Shown here piece by piece: positions 34,312-45,638 of a stretch of DNA of 64,000 nt (positions are counted from its first letter, which is position 1; every line of letters begins with the position of its first letter). This stretch comes from Ilyonectria destructans (taxonomy: Eukaryota; Ascomycota; Sordariomycetes; Hypocreales; Nectriaceae): the NCBI GenBank assembly GCA_020740775.1, contig JAHEWK010000020.1:558001-622000 (forward strand), given 5' to 3'. Below the pieces are notes generated by a model. It was not told where the DNA came from and ran no database searches. It saw only the letters and a list, made by a program, of their open reading frames with translations. The translations under genes and the position numbers were made by a program.

Positions 34312-34671
34312 CTACCGCTTCCTGACAGGCTCAATCAACATGGCGGCGGGATTTATACTGAGCGCCACGTACCTGTAGGACCTCACGTGTACGTGAACCC
34401 TAGCAATCAGCATCTCCTCAACCATTGTTAGGCCAGGTAGATTACCGGGGACTTCCCCGAAGTCAAGGTTATTCGCAGCGCTAAAGAAGTAGGGCTCGTT
34501 AGGGGTTCTCTCCCTGTCTCGACTAATGCAGCGGCTGCAGATTTTCAAGCTATTTATCTTCATTTCGAACCAATGCTCCCGGCAGCGAATGCAACTATGC
34601 ATCTTCTCGTCATCCAGAGCGGTATAGAACTCCCGCACAAGGGCCTGATCCTCCTCACTAAGGGCAGGCAA
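34312..34671 (-). pseudogene. Helitron replicase N-terminal fragment (DUF6570-like)
   Basis: The minus strand reads LSEEDQALVREFYTALDDEK, a C-x2-C…C-x2-C pattern (CIRCREHW, CSRCISRD), then NNLDFGEVPGNLPGLTMVEE and MLIARVHVHVRSYRY. This layout matches the DUF6570 module at the start of fungal Helitron replicase-helicases. The Rep and helicase domains do not follow. It faces the helicase scrap tail to tail, so the element is broken and rearranged. Confidence 0.7.
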
Positions 34672-34946
34672 GTTAAGGTCCCCTGTAAAAGGTGGATCAA
34701 CTATCTGATCAAACTGTCGCTCTTGAGGCTCTGGCCGTGGCCGTGGGTTAAAGGTGCCTTGACGTGTATAACGGCCGCGGCAATGACCCTGTGGCAGTAA
34801 TCAAGGTGTGGCAGGGAACGATTCCTGTGGTATAGGCGTGCCTAGCACAACAGGAGCCGTTGGAAGAGTGCCTTGAGGAATTGGCGTTTGAGGAATCGGC
34901 GTGCCCAGAACTACTGTTGGCAGGCTAAGGGTAGGAGTGATAAGGG

Positions 34947-35115
34947 CAGGGTTGGAAATCGATCGACCAATCGATTTGATCGATTCGATTAATCGATTCG
35001 ATTTCGATTTCGATCGATCGATCGGAGCTTGTCGGTCGATCGATATCGATCGATTACAGGCCCTGATCGATCGATATCGTATCGATCAAACGTTCAATCG
35101 ATCGATTTGATCGTC
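34947..35115 (+). repeat. hAT left terminus, ATCGAT-rich
   Basis: Starts CAGGGTTGGAAATCGATCG and continues with a dense array of ATCGAT/GATCGA words for about 150 bp. The inverse (CGATTTCCAACCCTG) closes the related fragment at 45271, and a similar zone lies at 61180-61337. It is the transposase-binding subterminal region of the hAT coded from 35420. Confidence 0.75.
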
Positions 35116-35419
35116 GATTGCCACATGCACCAAGGGTGTCCCGGGTAGGTAGCGGTGGTGCGGACCATTCTATCACTAGACGCGTCGCCGCGTCGACCGC
35201 GACGCGAGACACGTCTCGAAGAAGGCGTCGGGCGAGCGGCCAATTCAGGGGTAGAGAACTCCCTGCGCTTGCGCGATGGTCCTTGGCTGCTGGTCCTCCG
35301 CTCTGCTCAATCGACTTCACAAAACAACCTGTCCAAGTCGACCTCAAAGGTTGGACCCTTACCAGCCTCGCAGCATTCGATTTGGTCTCTGCATTCTTTG
35401 CGGGGCATTTGCCATCGCC

Positions 35420-37978
35420 ATGGACTCGCTCGATGAAGAGGTAGAGGATATCGCCTCAACGCCGCCGCCGCCCTCCGAGCCGTCAACCAGTTCGGCCTCG
35501 ACGAAATCTGCACCCAGCAGGTTTCCAGACTATGAGGCTTGGACGACCGATAAATTCAAGCGTTTCCCCGGTTTCACGATATGTCATGACCCTTCTCGAG
35601 AGCGGACATGGTGGTGGCAATTCGGATTCAGAATGAAGGACAACAGGTCGCAACCCCACAAGATCGTATGGATATGCGAGAGATGCTTCCTCCGTAACAG
35701 GCTGAAGACTACACATTATGTCTTCATCGCTTCCACTGCAGGAGGCATTGTCCGGCATCTGAGCAGGGAGCATAAGGTCGTGGTTTGTGCCATCTCTCCG
35801 CGCCCTGTCTCGCGTCGCTCGATGATGCGCGCTAACTTGTCAGCCGCCTTCTAGACAAAGGGCAGGCCCAGCTGCCGGTGCAGAACGGAACCTACTTGAT
35901 ATGCTTCACGCCGACCCAACGAACCCTCGAGACCAGACCCTTCTCGGCAATCTGCATACGTTATTCGATCCGAAGATGAATCAATTGCTCCTGCTCGACT
36001 GGCTTACACCCGATAACCTTCCGTTCAACCTCGTAAACTCTGACCGTTTCAGACGACTCCTTCTCTACAACAACCCGTCTCTTCAGGAAGGCCAGATACC
36101 AACAGGCAAGACGCTTGTGAATCTGCTATCGAACGAGTACGAACGAGCCCTTGGTCCCCTTCGCACGGTCCTTCAAAATGCAAGAAGTATGATTCATTTT
36201 ACTTTCGATGGCTGGACTTCTCGACAAAACACGTCATTCTTTGGCATCAACGTCCACTTTATCGACCGAGATTGGAAACAATGGAGAATCCTTTTGGCTC
36301 TGCCAGCCCTCAGGAAACGTCATACTGGAGCCGCGCTGGCGGATGAAGTTGCAGATACAATATGCACGTTTGGTCTTGAAGACAAGTACCGGCCCGCGCG
36401 TCAACTCTTGCACTGGCCGGCAAACTGACAGTATTACTCCGTTTCAGAATAGGATACTTCACACTTGACAACGCTACGAACAATGATACGGCAATGGAAG
36501 CGCTTGCTGCCGAGTTCGATTTCGACAAACATGAGCGTCGCATTCGCTGTGGCCCTCATTTTCTGAATCTGACAGTTCGAGCTATGATGTACGGGAGCAA
36601 ACGAGACAATTTCGACGAGCTGCTTGCTCACTGGGGCGATAAGGACTTCATGACCGAAGAGGAGCAACGCCAGTTGTCTGACGCTATCAACGAGCTGGCG
36701 ACCGACGACGAGTTCGGTGTGCCGAGTATGGAGGAAGACTTCGAGCTCGAAATAGGCCTTGAGGAGGGCGAGAACCAGTACCCAGTCCCCGAGACGATTA
36801 ACGCGGAGGAAGTGGACAAGTACCGCAAGTTTGAGCCGTTTGGTAAGCTACACAATATTGGCATTGCTCTTCGAACGAGCAGTCAACTTCTGGAGGACTT
36901 TTATGAAGCTCAACGGCAAACCGCCCCGACCGAACCTGTCCTTGCTTGGGTTCAAAACGTCTGCACTCGCTGGCAATCCGATGAGGCAATGGCCTCACGC
37001 GCTCTGCTGAAACGTGCAGCTTTGAACAGGATGCTGTCCACCATCGAAGAACGATGGCTTAGCGAAGGCGGCAAAGAGCGAGACAAATCAGCTATACTGA
37101 AAGATAAGCTTTCGCTTGAGGAATGGAAGGTTGTTGCCGCGATTCAGAAGGTCCTTCAACCGTTCAAGGTTGCCTCAAAGCAACTCCAGGGTGAAGGTGT
37201 TGCTGGTCTCCGCTCAACCGCAGGAGGATTCGATGAGTACTTCCAGGGTGGTGGAGATGCTCCTTGACCATCTCGAGCTTGCAGTTCAAGGAGTGGTAAT
37301 CGAAGAGAATGACGACCAGATGATGGAAGAGATTCAAATGTTCGATGATATGGATCCGAAAACCCGGCGGCTTTTGGAGATTTACATCAAGCTCGCGTGG
37401 AAGAAGTTAAGCGACTATTATGGCAAGCTGACCTCGACCGCATACGTAGCGGCAGTCGTGTTTCACCCTTGCAAGAAATGGCGAGCTCTAGAGCGGCTTT
37501 GGAACCAACTCCCGTCTCGCCAAACCTCAGAATGGAAGAAGACGTATGAGAAGAGCTTAAGAGGAGTATGGGAAGAGAGGTACAAGAGCATGGCTCGCGA
37601 GGCAGCTTGCAATGCCGCTTCAGCAATCGGGAGCAATAGTGGTTTGGACTACATTGAGCGTCGACTGGCATTTAGTCGGTCATTGACTTGTCCCAACTCC
37701 GAAGGGCGACAAAGCAAACGACCAAGGCAGTCAATCGAGTCGCCGGAACAGGACGAGCTGGACCAGTATCTATCTGAGCCACCGGTGGATAACATGGCAT
37801 ACAAAGCAGATCCGGTTGCTTGGTGGAGGGACGTCGGCGTTGTGCGCTTTCCCCGGCTGTCTTATATGGCTGTTGACTTTCTTACTATCCCCTCGTCTTC
37901 AGCAGAAACGGAGAGAGAGTTCAGTAGTTGCGGGAGGATGGTAACGCCACTCAGATCTCGCCTACGACGGGGAGTCAA
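35420..37978 (+). pseudogene. hAT transposase, frameshifted and 3'-truncated
   Basis: Exons 35420-35776, 35844-36385 and 36448 onward join by introns with CTAAC branch/TTGTCAG and TTTCAG acceptors. Features in order are a BED-type finger ([16 protein letters not shown]…H), the core motifs [11 protein letters not shown] and [11 protein letters not shown], and the dimerisation region SSSAETEREFSSCGRM. A one-base insertion near 37245 shifts the frame. The coding sequence ends at RLRRG, where the LINE begins. The left TIR is at 34947. A different, diverged copy of the last 80 residues and the right TIR occurs at 44702-45271. Confidence 0.88.
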
Positions 37979-38063
37979 CACTTCTCGAAATCTCATTATT
38001 TATCTTCTTTATAACTTTTGAAACACCCGGTAACCGCTTGGCGGAGATTCAGGCCTTTGGCGG

Positions 38064-39374
38064 ATGTCTGGTGTTGCGAACCCCGCTTCAGACGTCATTG
38101 TCGTCATGGAAGGCGAACCGGATGTTCCGGGCGGGGGATATCATCGTCCCCTGCGTAAAAGGACCAGAACGACGAGGGCATTGGAATCCGAACAGCAAAA
38201 TGGTGATATGGAATGGCAGGAGGAGGAGAGCAGTGAGGAAGCTCTGAGTCACACCAGAACTAAGAAAAGGACCACGCCTAAGGCAGCTGGCAGCATGACG
38301 GAGGCAATCCAGGGTCTGGAACGACTCCTAGAACAAGACTTCAATAAGAGAATGGCAACGATGAAGGCAGAGTTTCAGCTCGAGTTTACAAAACTTAGCG
38401 ACCGCATGGCTGAAGAAGTCACTAGGACCACGGCCCAGATGGCACAAGAATTATCTCAAGTCCGAGAGCAGCTTACCCAGGTTTGCAGCGAGTTGGAGCA
38501 GACCCGGCTACAACTGGACACCTTAAACAATGCTCATGCAGCAAGGTCGCCTGGTCAGACATATGCAGATGCTGCTAGAATGACGCCTGCTAGTATCACC
38601 ACTCAAAGCCCATCCACGGTCCGATCAGCAACCCCGGAACCGATGTTCTGCACAGTAGACACATCTAGGGTGCCCGAGGATCATATTGGAGATACTGCAC
38701 CAGCAGTCATTCGCAGGACCATTGAACAGGAAATGCGAGCATCCAGCGACCAACCTAGCTGGCGATGTGTTGCGGTAACCAGAGATGGACGAAATACCAA
38801 GCGCCTGAGGATCATCGGTAGGAATGAGGAAGAATTGAAGAGGATCAAGATGATCATCGAGGCCAAGAAGGCCCCAGGCACGAGGGTGCTCCGAGACCAA
38901 CTGTACCCCGTCAAAGTTGACAATGTGAACCGTACCGCCGTCCTTGACCAGGAAGGCAAAGTCCTCCCTGGAGCAATGGAAGCCTTGAGCCAAGAGAACG
39001 AAATCCAAATTGCAAAGATCGCCTGGTTGAGCCGAAAGGACAGCGCAAAGGCGTATGGATCCATGGTGGCATACCTTACCAAAAACAGCGATGCTAGGAG
39101 ACTCCTACAGGAACGCTACTTCCTTGCAGCCGGTGAATCGGCATACACCAACGCGTTCGAGCGGAGAACCGGACCGATACAATGCTACAACTGCCAGGAG
39201 CTTGGCCATAAGGCCTTCTCGTGCAGCAAGAATCGGGTATGTGCGAGATGCGCCGCCGAAGGCCATCATCATAGTGAGTGCCAGACGCAGGTACCCAAGT
39301 GTGTGCCCTGTGGTGGACCGCACGAGTCGTTCAGCAGAAGCTGCCCGAAACTCTATCCTACCCGGCATGAGTAG
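38064..39374 (+). CDS. LINE ORF1 (Gag-like, zinc-knuckle protein)
   Basis: An intact 436-codon frame from ATG 38064. Residues of about 78-160 form a long coiled coil (IQGLERLLEQDF…TRLQLDTL) for self-association. The C-terminus carries three Cys/His knuckles: CYNCQELGHKAFSC, CARCAAEGHHHSEC, and CVPCGGPHESFSRSC, followed by CPKLY. The protein would coat LINE RNA in a ribonucleoprotein. Its last 8 bases overlap the ORF2 start (ATG 39367), an arrangement that allows coupled or reinitiated translation. No stop mutations occur here, unlike in ORF2. Confidence 0.88.
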   Translation: MSGVANPASDVIVVMEGEPDVPGGGYHRPLRKRTRTTRALESEQQNGDMEWQEEESSEEALSHTRTKKRTTPKAAGSMTEAIQGLERLLEQDFNKRMATMKAEFQLEFTKLSDRMAEEVTRTTAQMAQELSQVREQLTQVCSELEQTRLQLDTLNNAHAARSPGQTYADAARMTPASITTQSPSTVRSATPEPMFCTVDTSRVPEDHIGDTAPAVIRRTIEQEMRASSDQPSWRCVAVTRDGRNTKRLRIIGRNEEELKRIKMIIEAKKAPGTRVLRDQLYPVKVDNVNRTAVLDQEGKVLPGAMEALSQENEIQIAKIAWLSRKDSAKAYGSMVAYLTKNSDARRLLQERYFLAAGESAYTNAFERRTGPIQCYNCQELGHKAFSCSKNRVCARCAAEGHHHSECQTQVPKCVPCGGPHESFSRSCPKLYPTRHE

Positions 39375-42300
39375 GATGTTTCAGGTAATCCAACTGAATG
39401 TGAGAAAACAGGATATGGTACATAAAAGCCTAATGAACGATAAGCGACTCCAAGATTTTGCAGTTATAGCGATCTAAGAACCACAGGCACGGAAAATTGA
39501 CGGCAAACTTCTCACAGTCCCCATAGGACACCCCAAATAGATCAAAATAGTTCCCACAATTTGGAGAGATGGCAGATGGCCAATCCGGAGCATGTTGTGG
39601 GTGAATAGGGATTTGGAGGCCGAGCAAGTACTAATACAGTCCCCGGACTTGACAGCAGCAACCATACGACTTCCGGACCGAATAGTGTTGGTCGTGTCAG
39701 TGTACGTCCCGGGGGGCAAGCCTCAGACTCTTCGACACACATACCATACCCTGCACCAGGTGATCCTCGACCTCAGGAGCAGGACAGGGATGGTGGTGGA
39801 CGTCTTACTAGCAGGAGATTTTAACCAGCACGACCGGCTATAGGGAGGAGACGACGTGCCATTGGCAAGGCAAAGCGAGGCCGAATCGATCATCGACCTC
39901 ATGAACGAACACGGTCTTTGCAGCCTTCTCCCGAGAGGCACAAAGACATAGCAAGGCCCCGACAAGGAAAGCACAATCGACCTGGTGCTGGCGACGGCGG
40001 ATGTAGCAGACGAAATGGTGACGTGCTCCATACACCCGACAGAACACGGATCGGACCACCGGGCGATCCAAACGACATTCGATCTCGCGAGGCCTGATCG
40101 GATTGCCGCGGAAAGACTGTTGTTCAAGAATGCACCATAGACAACAATCAGAACCAGGGTGGAGGACAATCTCCGAGAGCTTCCCTGGACTGTCGGCGTG
40201 CAGGAACAGACAGACCAGTTAATGAGGGTTATCCTCGAGGCGATCCACAAGCTAACGCCCCGAGCACAACCAGTACCGTACGCGAAGCGCTGGTGGACGA
40301 AGGATTTGACAAGACTTCGGCAGGTGTATACGTTCTGGCGGAATCAGGCCAGGGTACAGCGGCGAGCAGGTCAGACGAGGCACGACCTGGAAAGACGGGC
40401 CAAGGAAGCATCTAAGGAGTACTATGATGCCATCCGGAAACAGAAGAAACTGCACTGGAACGATTTCCTGGCAGAAGATGTCAACATATGGAAGGCGGCC
40501 AAATACTTAAAACCTGGAAAAGACATCATGAACAACAGGGTACCCCCTTTAAAGAGGCAAGACGGTTCCACCACGAAAGATAGGGTGGAGCAGGCAGAGG
40601 AGCTGTTTAGCACGTTCTTCCCGCCGTTGCCGGCCAGGATTGAAGATGAAGGTGACCGACCGCAACGGAGGGAAGTGCACATGCCAGACCTCACCATGGA
40701 GGAAGTTGAAGGAAAAGTGCTAGCAGCGAAACCTTGGAAAGCGCCTGGAGAGGATGGTCTGCCAGCAATAGTGTGGAAACAGCTTTGGCCAGTGGTTAGA
40801 TACCGCGTCTTGCACCTCTTCGACTCATCCCTCAGGGATAGTGTGGTACCCCACCAATGGAGGGGTGCGAAGATCATCCCGCTAAAGAAAGCAGACAAGG
40901 GAGACTACACAGTGGCCAAGGCATGGAGACCGATATCGCTGCTGTCAACACTGGGCAAGATACTCGAGGCAGTCGTTGCAGAGCGGATATCCTATGTTGT
41001 GGAGAGCTATGGACTGCTGCCCGCAAACCACTTCGGGGCAAGGAAGCGAAGGTCAGCCGAACAAGCACTGATACTGCTGCAGGAGCAGATCTATAAGGCA
41101 TGGAGGGCCGGCAGGGTGCTCAGTCTAATCAGTTTCGACGTCAAAGGCGCTTACAATGGAGTGTTCAAAGAACGACTACTGGAGAGGCTGAAGGCGAGAG
41201 GCATACCTGGTGGACTGGTGAGATGGATTGACGCCTTTTGCTCTGAACGAATGGCCACCGTGGTGGTAAATGGGCACACGTCACAGCTACGGGAGTTGCC
41301 ACAGGCAGGTCTCCCGCAAGGATCACCGCTGTCGTCGGTGTTGTTCTTGTTCTTCAATGCAGATTTAGTGCAGAGAAGAATCAACGCAAAAGGTGGTTCG
41401 ATGGCATTCGTAGACGACTACTCAGCCTGGGTAGTGGGACCAACAGCGGAGGAGAATCGAGCCGGCATCCAATCAATTATAGACGAAGCACTGGGCTGGG
41501 AAAGACGGAGCAGTGCGACGTTCAACGGAGACAAAACGGCCATCGTGCATTTCACGCGAAACGCCGCGCGTACCAGCGACAAACCGTTCATGATTAAAGG
41601 AAAAGTAGTCAAACCAAAAGCGAGCGCCAAGATCCTGGGAGTGGTCATGGACGCGAAACTGCGGTACAAGGAACACATAGCTAGAGCCGCCGCAAAGGGG
41701 CTCTCGGCTGCTATGTGTTTGAGAAGACTGAAAATGCTGTCACCGCGGACGGCGAGACAACTGTTCGTAGCAACAGTAGCTCCCACCATGGACTATGCGT
41801 CCAGCGTGTGGACGCACTCATGTGGCATTAGAGAAGCTGCTTGGCTGGACAAGGCACAGATGGTCGGAGCACAGGCGATCACGGGAGCTTTCCGGACCGT
41901 CGCAACGGCGGTGGCAGAGGCCGAAGCTAGCATCCAATCGGTGCAAGAACGGCATGCGCAAGCGGCAACAAGGTTTTGGATCAACCTCCGGACCCTTCCC
42001 AGGACACACCTATTAGCGACACTGAAAGTGAAAGTGTGTCGCCGATTCGTATCGCCGATGCAGAGGATTGCTCAAGTACAAGGGGAAACAGCCACTGAAC
42101 GAATAGAGATCATTCGGGAGTACGCATTACCACCATAGCGAGACCGTATCCCGGTGTCGTGCGACCCTGACCGGGAGAGAGCGGCGGAAGAAGCAAAGAG
42201 GGTGGATGGCATAGTCATTGCCACCTGCTCCTCGCAGAGAAGGGGCATGGTAGGCATGGGAGGTGTCGTACGAGATACGGCGATCAATAATGATGACGAG

Positions 42301-43146
42301 GTAGTGGCCAGCTACTCCATCACTCTCGGATTGATGGAGGAGCTGAACCTATATATCGCCGAGCTGGGAGCTATAGAGATGGTATTGAGATATATGCCGT
42401 CTGGACTCTGCCGGCGGGATATAACTGTCATAACGAGCAGCCGCTCCGCACTAGAAGTCATACGGCGGCCACAACAACAATCCGGCCAACAGATCATACG
42501 GCAAATATACGACCATATCAAGCGTCTCGAAGACGAGGGCCACTCTCTCCGGATGTTGTGGGTTCCAGCAGGAGAAGAGGATTTCGCGCTGGGAACAAAA
42601 GCCAAAGCAGCAGCGCGGAAGGCCACAGAAGGAGAATGCAGACCAGACGTGCCACCACATCTAGCAAGATCCACAAGGATAAGACTAGCGATAACCAAGC
42701 AGCGGCAAACAAGAACACTACCAGAAAGAGTCGGGAAATACTCGAAGCAGATAGACACGGCACTGCCAAGCAAGCATACCCGTACTCTATATGACCCGCT
42801 GAAGAGGAAGGAAGCAGACGTACTGTCGCAGCTCCGCACCGGAATGGCGAGACTTAACAGCTTTCTGTGCAAGATAGGAGCAATGGAATCGGACACTTGC
42901 GAATGCGGGCAAGCATCAGAGACAGTGGAACACTTCCTATTCCGCTGCACAAAATGGACCGCGCAACGAGAAGGCATGCTGCGATGCTCACAGACAAAGA
43001 TGGGAAACCTATCATACTTCCTGGGAGGAAAGGCGGCGTCTGACGGTGACAAATGGGCGCCAGACATGCGGGCAGTACGGGCGACGATCAAATTTGCCAT
43101 TGCAACGGGGAGGCTTGACATGGACCAGAAGCCTCAGGCACACTAA
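39367..43146 (+). pseudogene. LINE ORF2: endonuclease, reverse transcriptase, RNase H
   Basis: One frame from ATG 39367 to 43146 (1,260 codons) contains an APE-type endonuclease (EP after the first stop, GDFNQHD, GSDHRAI), a reverse transcriptase (FGARKRRSAEQA, SFDVKGAYNGV, LPQGSPLSSVLF, FVDDYSAWV) and an RNase H region ending in WVPAGEEDFALGTKAKAAAR. A terminal CECGQASETVEHFLFRC cluster follows. Six in-frame stops interrupt it: TAA 39475 and TAG 39538, 39841, 39949, 40138 and 42136. Context suggests Gln at the first and Trp at the other five, all explained by CpA-to-TpA changes on one strand or the other. No frameshift is present. Confidence 0.92.
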
Positions 43147-43255
43147 CTATTCAGATTGAATCCTACTAACATCATACAGTCTCATTTTGGCAGACCGTGC
43201 TTCAGCTGCTGAGGATAGGATGCTGAACACTTGGAGAAATTGGCCTTCAAGCAGG

Positions 43256-44127
43256 ATGGATGGATTTTATTTCGCCCGGGGGGACACACCCCAGAGGGCC
43301 TTTGCGCTAAGCTATTTTCGTTTCGTACGGTTCTTCCATAATCACCCGAAGCCCCACAATTTCACTTTACTGACTGTTCCAATCTGATGTATATGCAGTG
43401 ACAGGCCTGCTTGAAGGCCAATTTCTCCAAGTGTTCAGCATCCTATCCTCAGCAGCTGAAGCACGGTCTGCCAAAATGAGACTGTATGATGTTAGTAGGA
43501 TTCAATCTGAATAGTTAGTGTGCCTGAGGCTTCTGGTCCATGTCAAGCCTCCCCGTTGCAATGGCAAATTTGATCGTCGCCCGTACTGCCCGCATGTCTG
43601 GCGCCCATTTGTCACCGTCAGACGCCGCCTTTCCTCCCAGGAAGTATGATAGGTTTCCCATCTTTGTCTGTGAGCATCGCAGCATGCCTTCTCGTTGCGC
43701 GGTCCATTTTGTGCAGCGGAATAGGAAGTGTTCCACTGTCTCTGATGCTTGCCCGCATTCGCAAGTGTCCGATTCCATTGCTCCTATCTTGCACAGAAAG
43801 CTGTTAAGTCTCGCCATTCCGGTGCGGAGCTGCGACAGTACGTCTGCTTCCTTCCTCTTCAGCGGGTCATATAGAGTACGGGTATGCTTGCTTGGCAGTG
43901 CCGTGTCTATCTGCTTCGAGTATTTCCCGACTCTTTCTGGTAGTGTTCTTGTTTGCCGCTGCTTGGTTATCGCTAGTCTTATCCTTGTGGATCTTGCTAG
44001 ATGTGGTGGCACGTCTGGTCTGCATTCTCCTTCTGTGGCCTTCCGCGCTGCTGCTTTGGCTTTTGTTCCCAGCGCGAAATCCTCTTCTCCTGCTGGAACC
44101 CACAACATCCGGAGAGAGTGGCCCTCG
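43256..44127 (-). mobile_element. Second LINE copy, 5'-truncated, inverted inside the first
   Basis: Minus-strand sequence matches 42535-43255 and the 3' UTR of the host LINE; the 200-residue RNase H tail is identical at protein level (43515 to about 44130). Its ATCC-type tail abuts 43256 and its 5' truncation point is at 44127. It is inserted in reverse in the host element's 3' UTR, producing an inverted repeat of roughly 0.7 kb arms around a short loop. The near identity suggests a recent event. Confidence 0.85.
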
Positions 44128-44296
44128 CCTGTCACTGCATATACATCAGATTGGAACAGTCAGTAAAGTGAAATTGTGGGGCTTCGGGTGATTATGGAAG
44201 AACCGTACGAAACGAAAATAGCTTAGCGCAAAGGCCCTCTGGGGTGTGTCCCCCCGGGCGAAATAAAATCCATCCATCCATACCGGACCATTCCGA

Positions 44297-44425
44297 TCAC
44301 TGCTGCTTAGGCTTGTAATTCCTCAACGTATTCGGCGGCGTGGTACTTTCTAGATCCAGTAGGTAGTGCTCGATAGCCGCTCTAACCCTGGGATCCTTAA
44401 TTGTGTTCGAATCCGTAGATTCCAT
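44297..44425 (-). pseudogene. Possible Crypton (tyrosine recombinase) N-terminal fragment
   Basis: From ATG 44425 the frame reads a short head, then DPRVRAAIEHYLLDLE and TPPNTLRNYKPKQQ before a TGA. The block NTLRNYKPKQ is characteristic of the start of fungal Crypton-type recombinases with an Ndc10/GCR1-like region. The rest is missing because the LINE end lies immediately downstream on this strand. The assignment rests on one motif. Confidence 0.45.
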
Positions 44426-44701
44426 TGCGTTGTGGTAGCGGGTTATGGTTGGTCGGTGATGGGGATAATTGATGCTCCTGCCAAAACGACGGTGATCTGT
44501 CCAAAAACGAAGGCCCTGCACCGCCTTTGGCGGCCACGGACCCTCAATTTCGGCCTGAAACGCCGGTCATCCGAGCGAATCCCTATTGAATTCTGAAGGA
44601 TCGGGCCTTCAGATTTGAACAGGGATTCGTATGGGGGCCGTGCGGTCATTCGGCGACCGGACGACCGGTCGTCGGGCGCGAAGACCTGTGACACCAACAG
44701 T

Positions 44702-45271
44702 CAGCGGCGATGTCACCACAGGACGAGTTTGATCAGTATCTGTCAGAGCCAGCGGTTGACAACATCGCATATAAAGCTGACCCAATTGGTTGGTGGAGGG
44801 ACGTCGGCGTTGTGCGTTTTCCTCGGCTGTCGTATATGGCTGTGGACTTTCTTACTATCGCATCGTCTTCTGCAGAAACGGAGAGAGACTTCGGCAGTTG
44901 CGGGAGGATGGTAACACCGCTTAGGTCCCGCCTACGACGGCATATTGTGGCTATGGCTCAGTGACTTCGTTCGTGGAGCAAAGCCGGTATTTATCAGCCG
45001 ACTCTTCCTCTTAGTCTCCTTGAGGGGGATAATTGGAGGCAAGTTCTTCAATTGGCGGGCAGGATAACCGTAGATAGGGACAATGAAGAATGAAGATCAG
45101 CATTGATCGATTTGATCGTCAATCGATATCGATCGATCAGGGCTCGGAATCGATCGATATGATCGATTTCCAATCTGCGCTCGATCGATATCGATCGATT
45201 GAAGGCGACGATCGATAAAAATCGATCGATCAGGGCTGGGAATCGATCTATACGATCGATTTCCAACCCTG
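44702..45271 (+). pseudogene. hAT 3' end: transposase C-terminus and right TIR
   Basis: Codons 44710-44961 encode a diverged copy of the hAT dimerisation region (FDQYLSEPAVDNIAYKADP…, SSSAETERDFGSCGRM) found at 37745-37970. A non-coding stretch follows, then an ATCGAT-rich zone (45100-45260) and the terminal sequence TTTCCAACCCTG, the inverse of the left end at 34947. The coding overlap shows this is another family member, not the missing end of the truncated hAT. Confidence 0.8.
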
Positions 45272-45638
45272 GTGAAGTGATGATTATGGATGCGGACCGT
45301 TGGGGCTGGTTGGCAAAGAATTAACGTAGAAGAGGAAGAAGAGGCCGAAACACGCAGGCCGTATTGAGAGTGAAATGCTTTGGAGGTTCAGATTCAGACG
45401 CGAGGCTCACGCGGCATACTTCAGGCGAAGGGTAAGTCTGCGGTGCGCATAGGTAACTCTTACGGCGGGTGGGATATCTTCGATCAAGGTTGTTGAATTA
45501 TCTTTACTTCATCTAGCCTCTAGACCGTTATTCTGTTCAAGTCGATAAATAGACCTAGATCATCCCCACCAGAGTCCGGTCCCAGTACCAAACTGTCCCG
45601 ACGATCTTGTATTTCCAATAATTCTGGCCCCGACTGTT
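45272..45638. other. No gene recognised
   Basis: No conserved reading frame or repeat was noticed. Confidence 0.3.

Larger units (their letters stand above)
37979..44282 (+). mobile_element. Tad-like LINE (non-LTR retrotransposon), nearly complete
   Basis: A LINE with ORF1 (38064-39374) and ORF2 (39367-43146) lies in the hAT relic. Its 3' UTR is split: it runs to 43255, is interrupted by an inverted second copy (43256-44127), and resumes at 44128 to the natural end GGGCGAAATAAAATCCATCC with an ATCC tail at about 44282. The joined sequence …AAGCAGG + CCTGTCACTGC… matches the uninterrupted version in the second copy. The exact 5' end is uncertain and no target-site duplication was found. Confidence 0.85.

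Noticed and set aside
38064..39374. LINE ORF1 as a host nucleic-acid-binding gene
   Set aside because: The triple zinc knuckle, overlap with ORF2 and shared 3' end show it is the LINE's own ORF1.
44702..45271. The missing 3' half of the hAT broken by the LINE at 37979
   Set aside because: It repeats coding sequence already present at 37745-37970 with many differences, so it comes from another copy.
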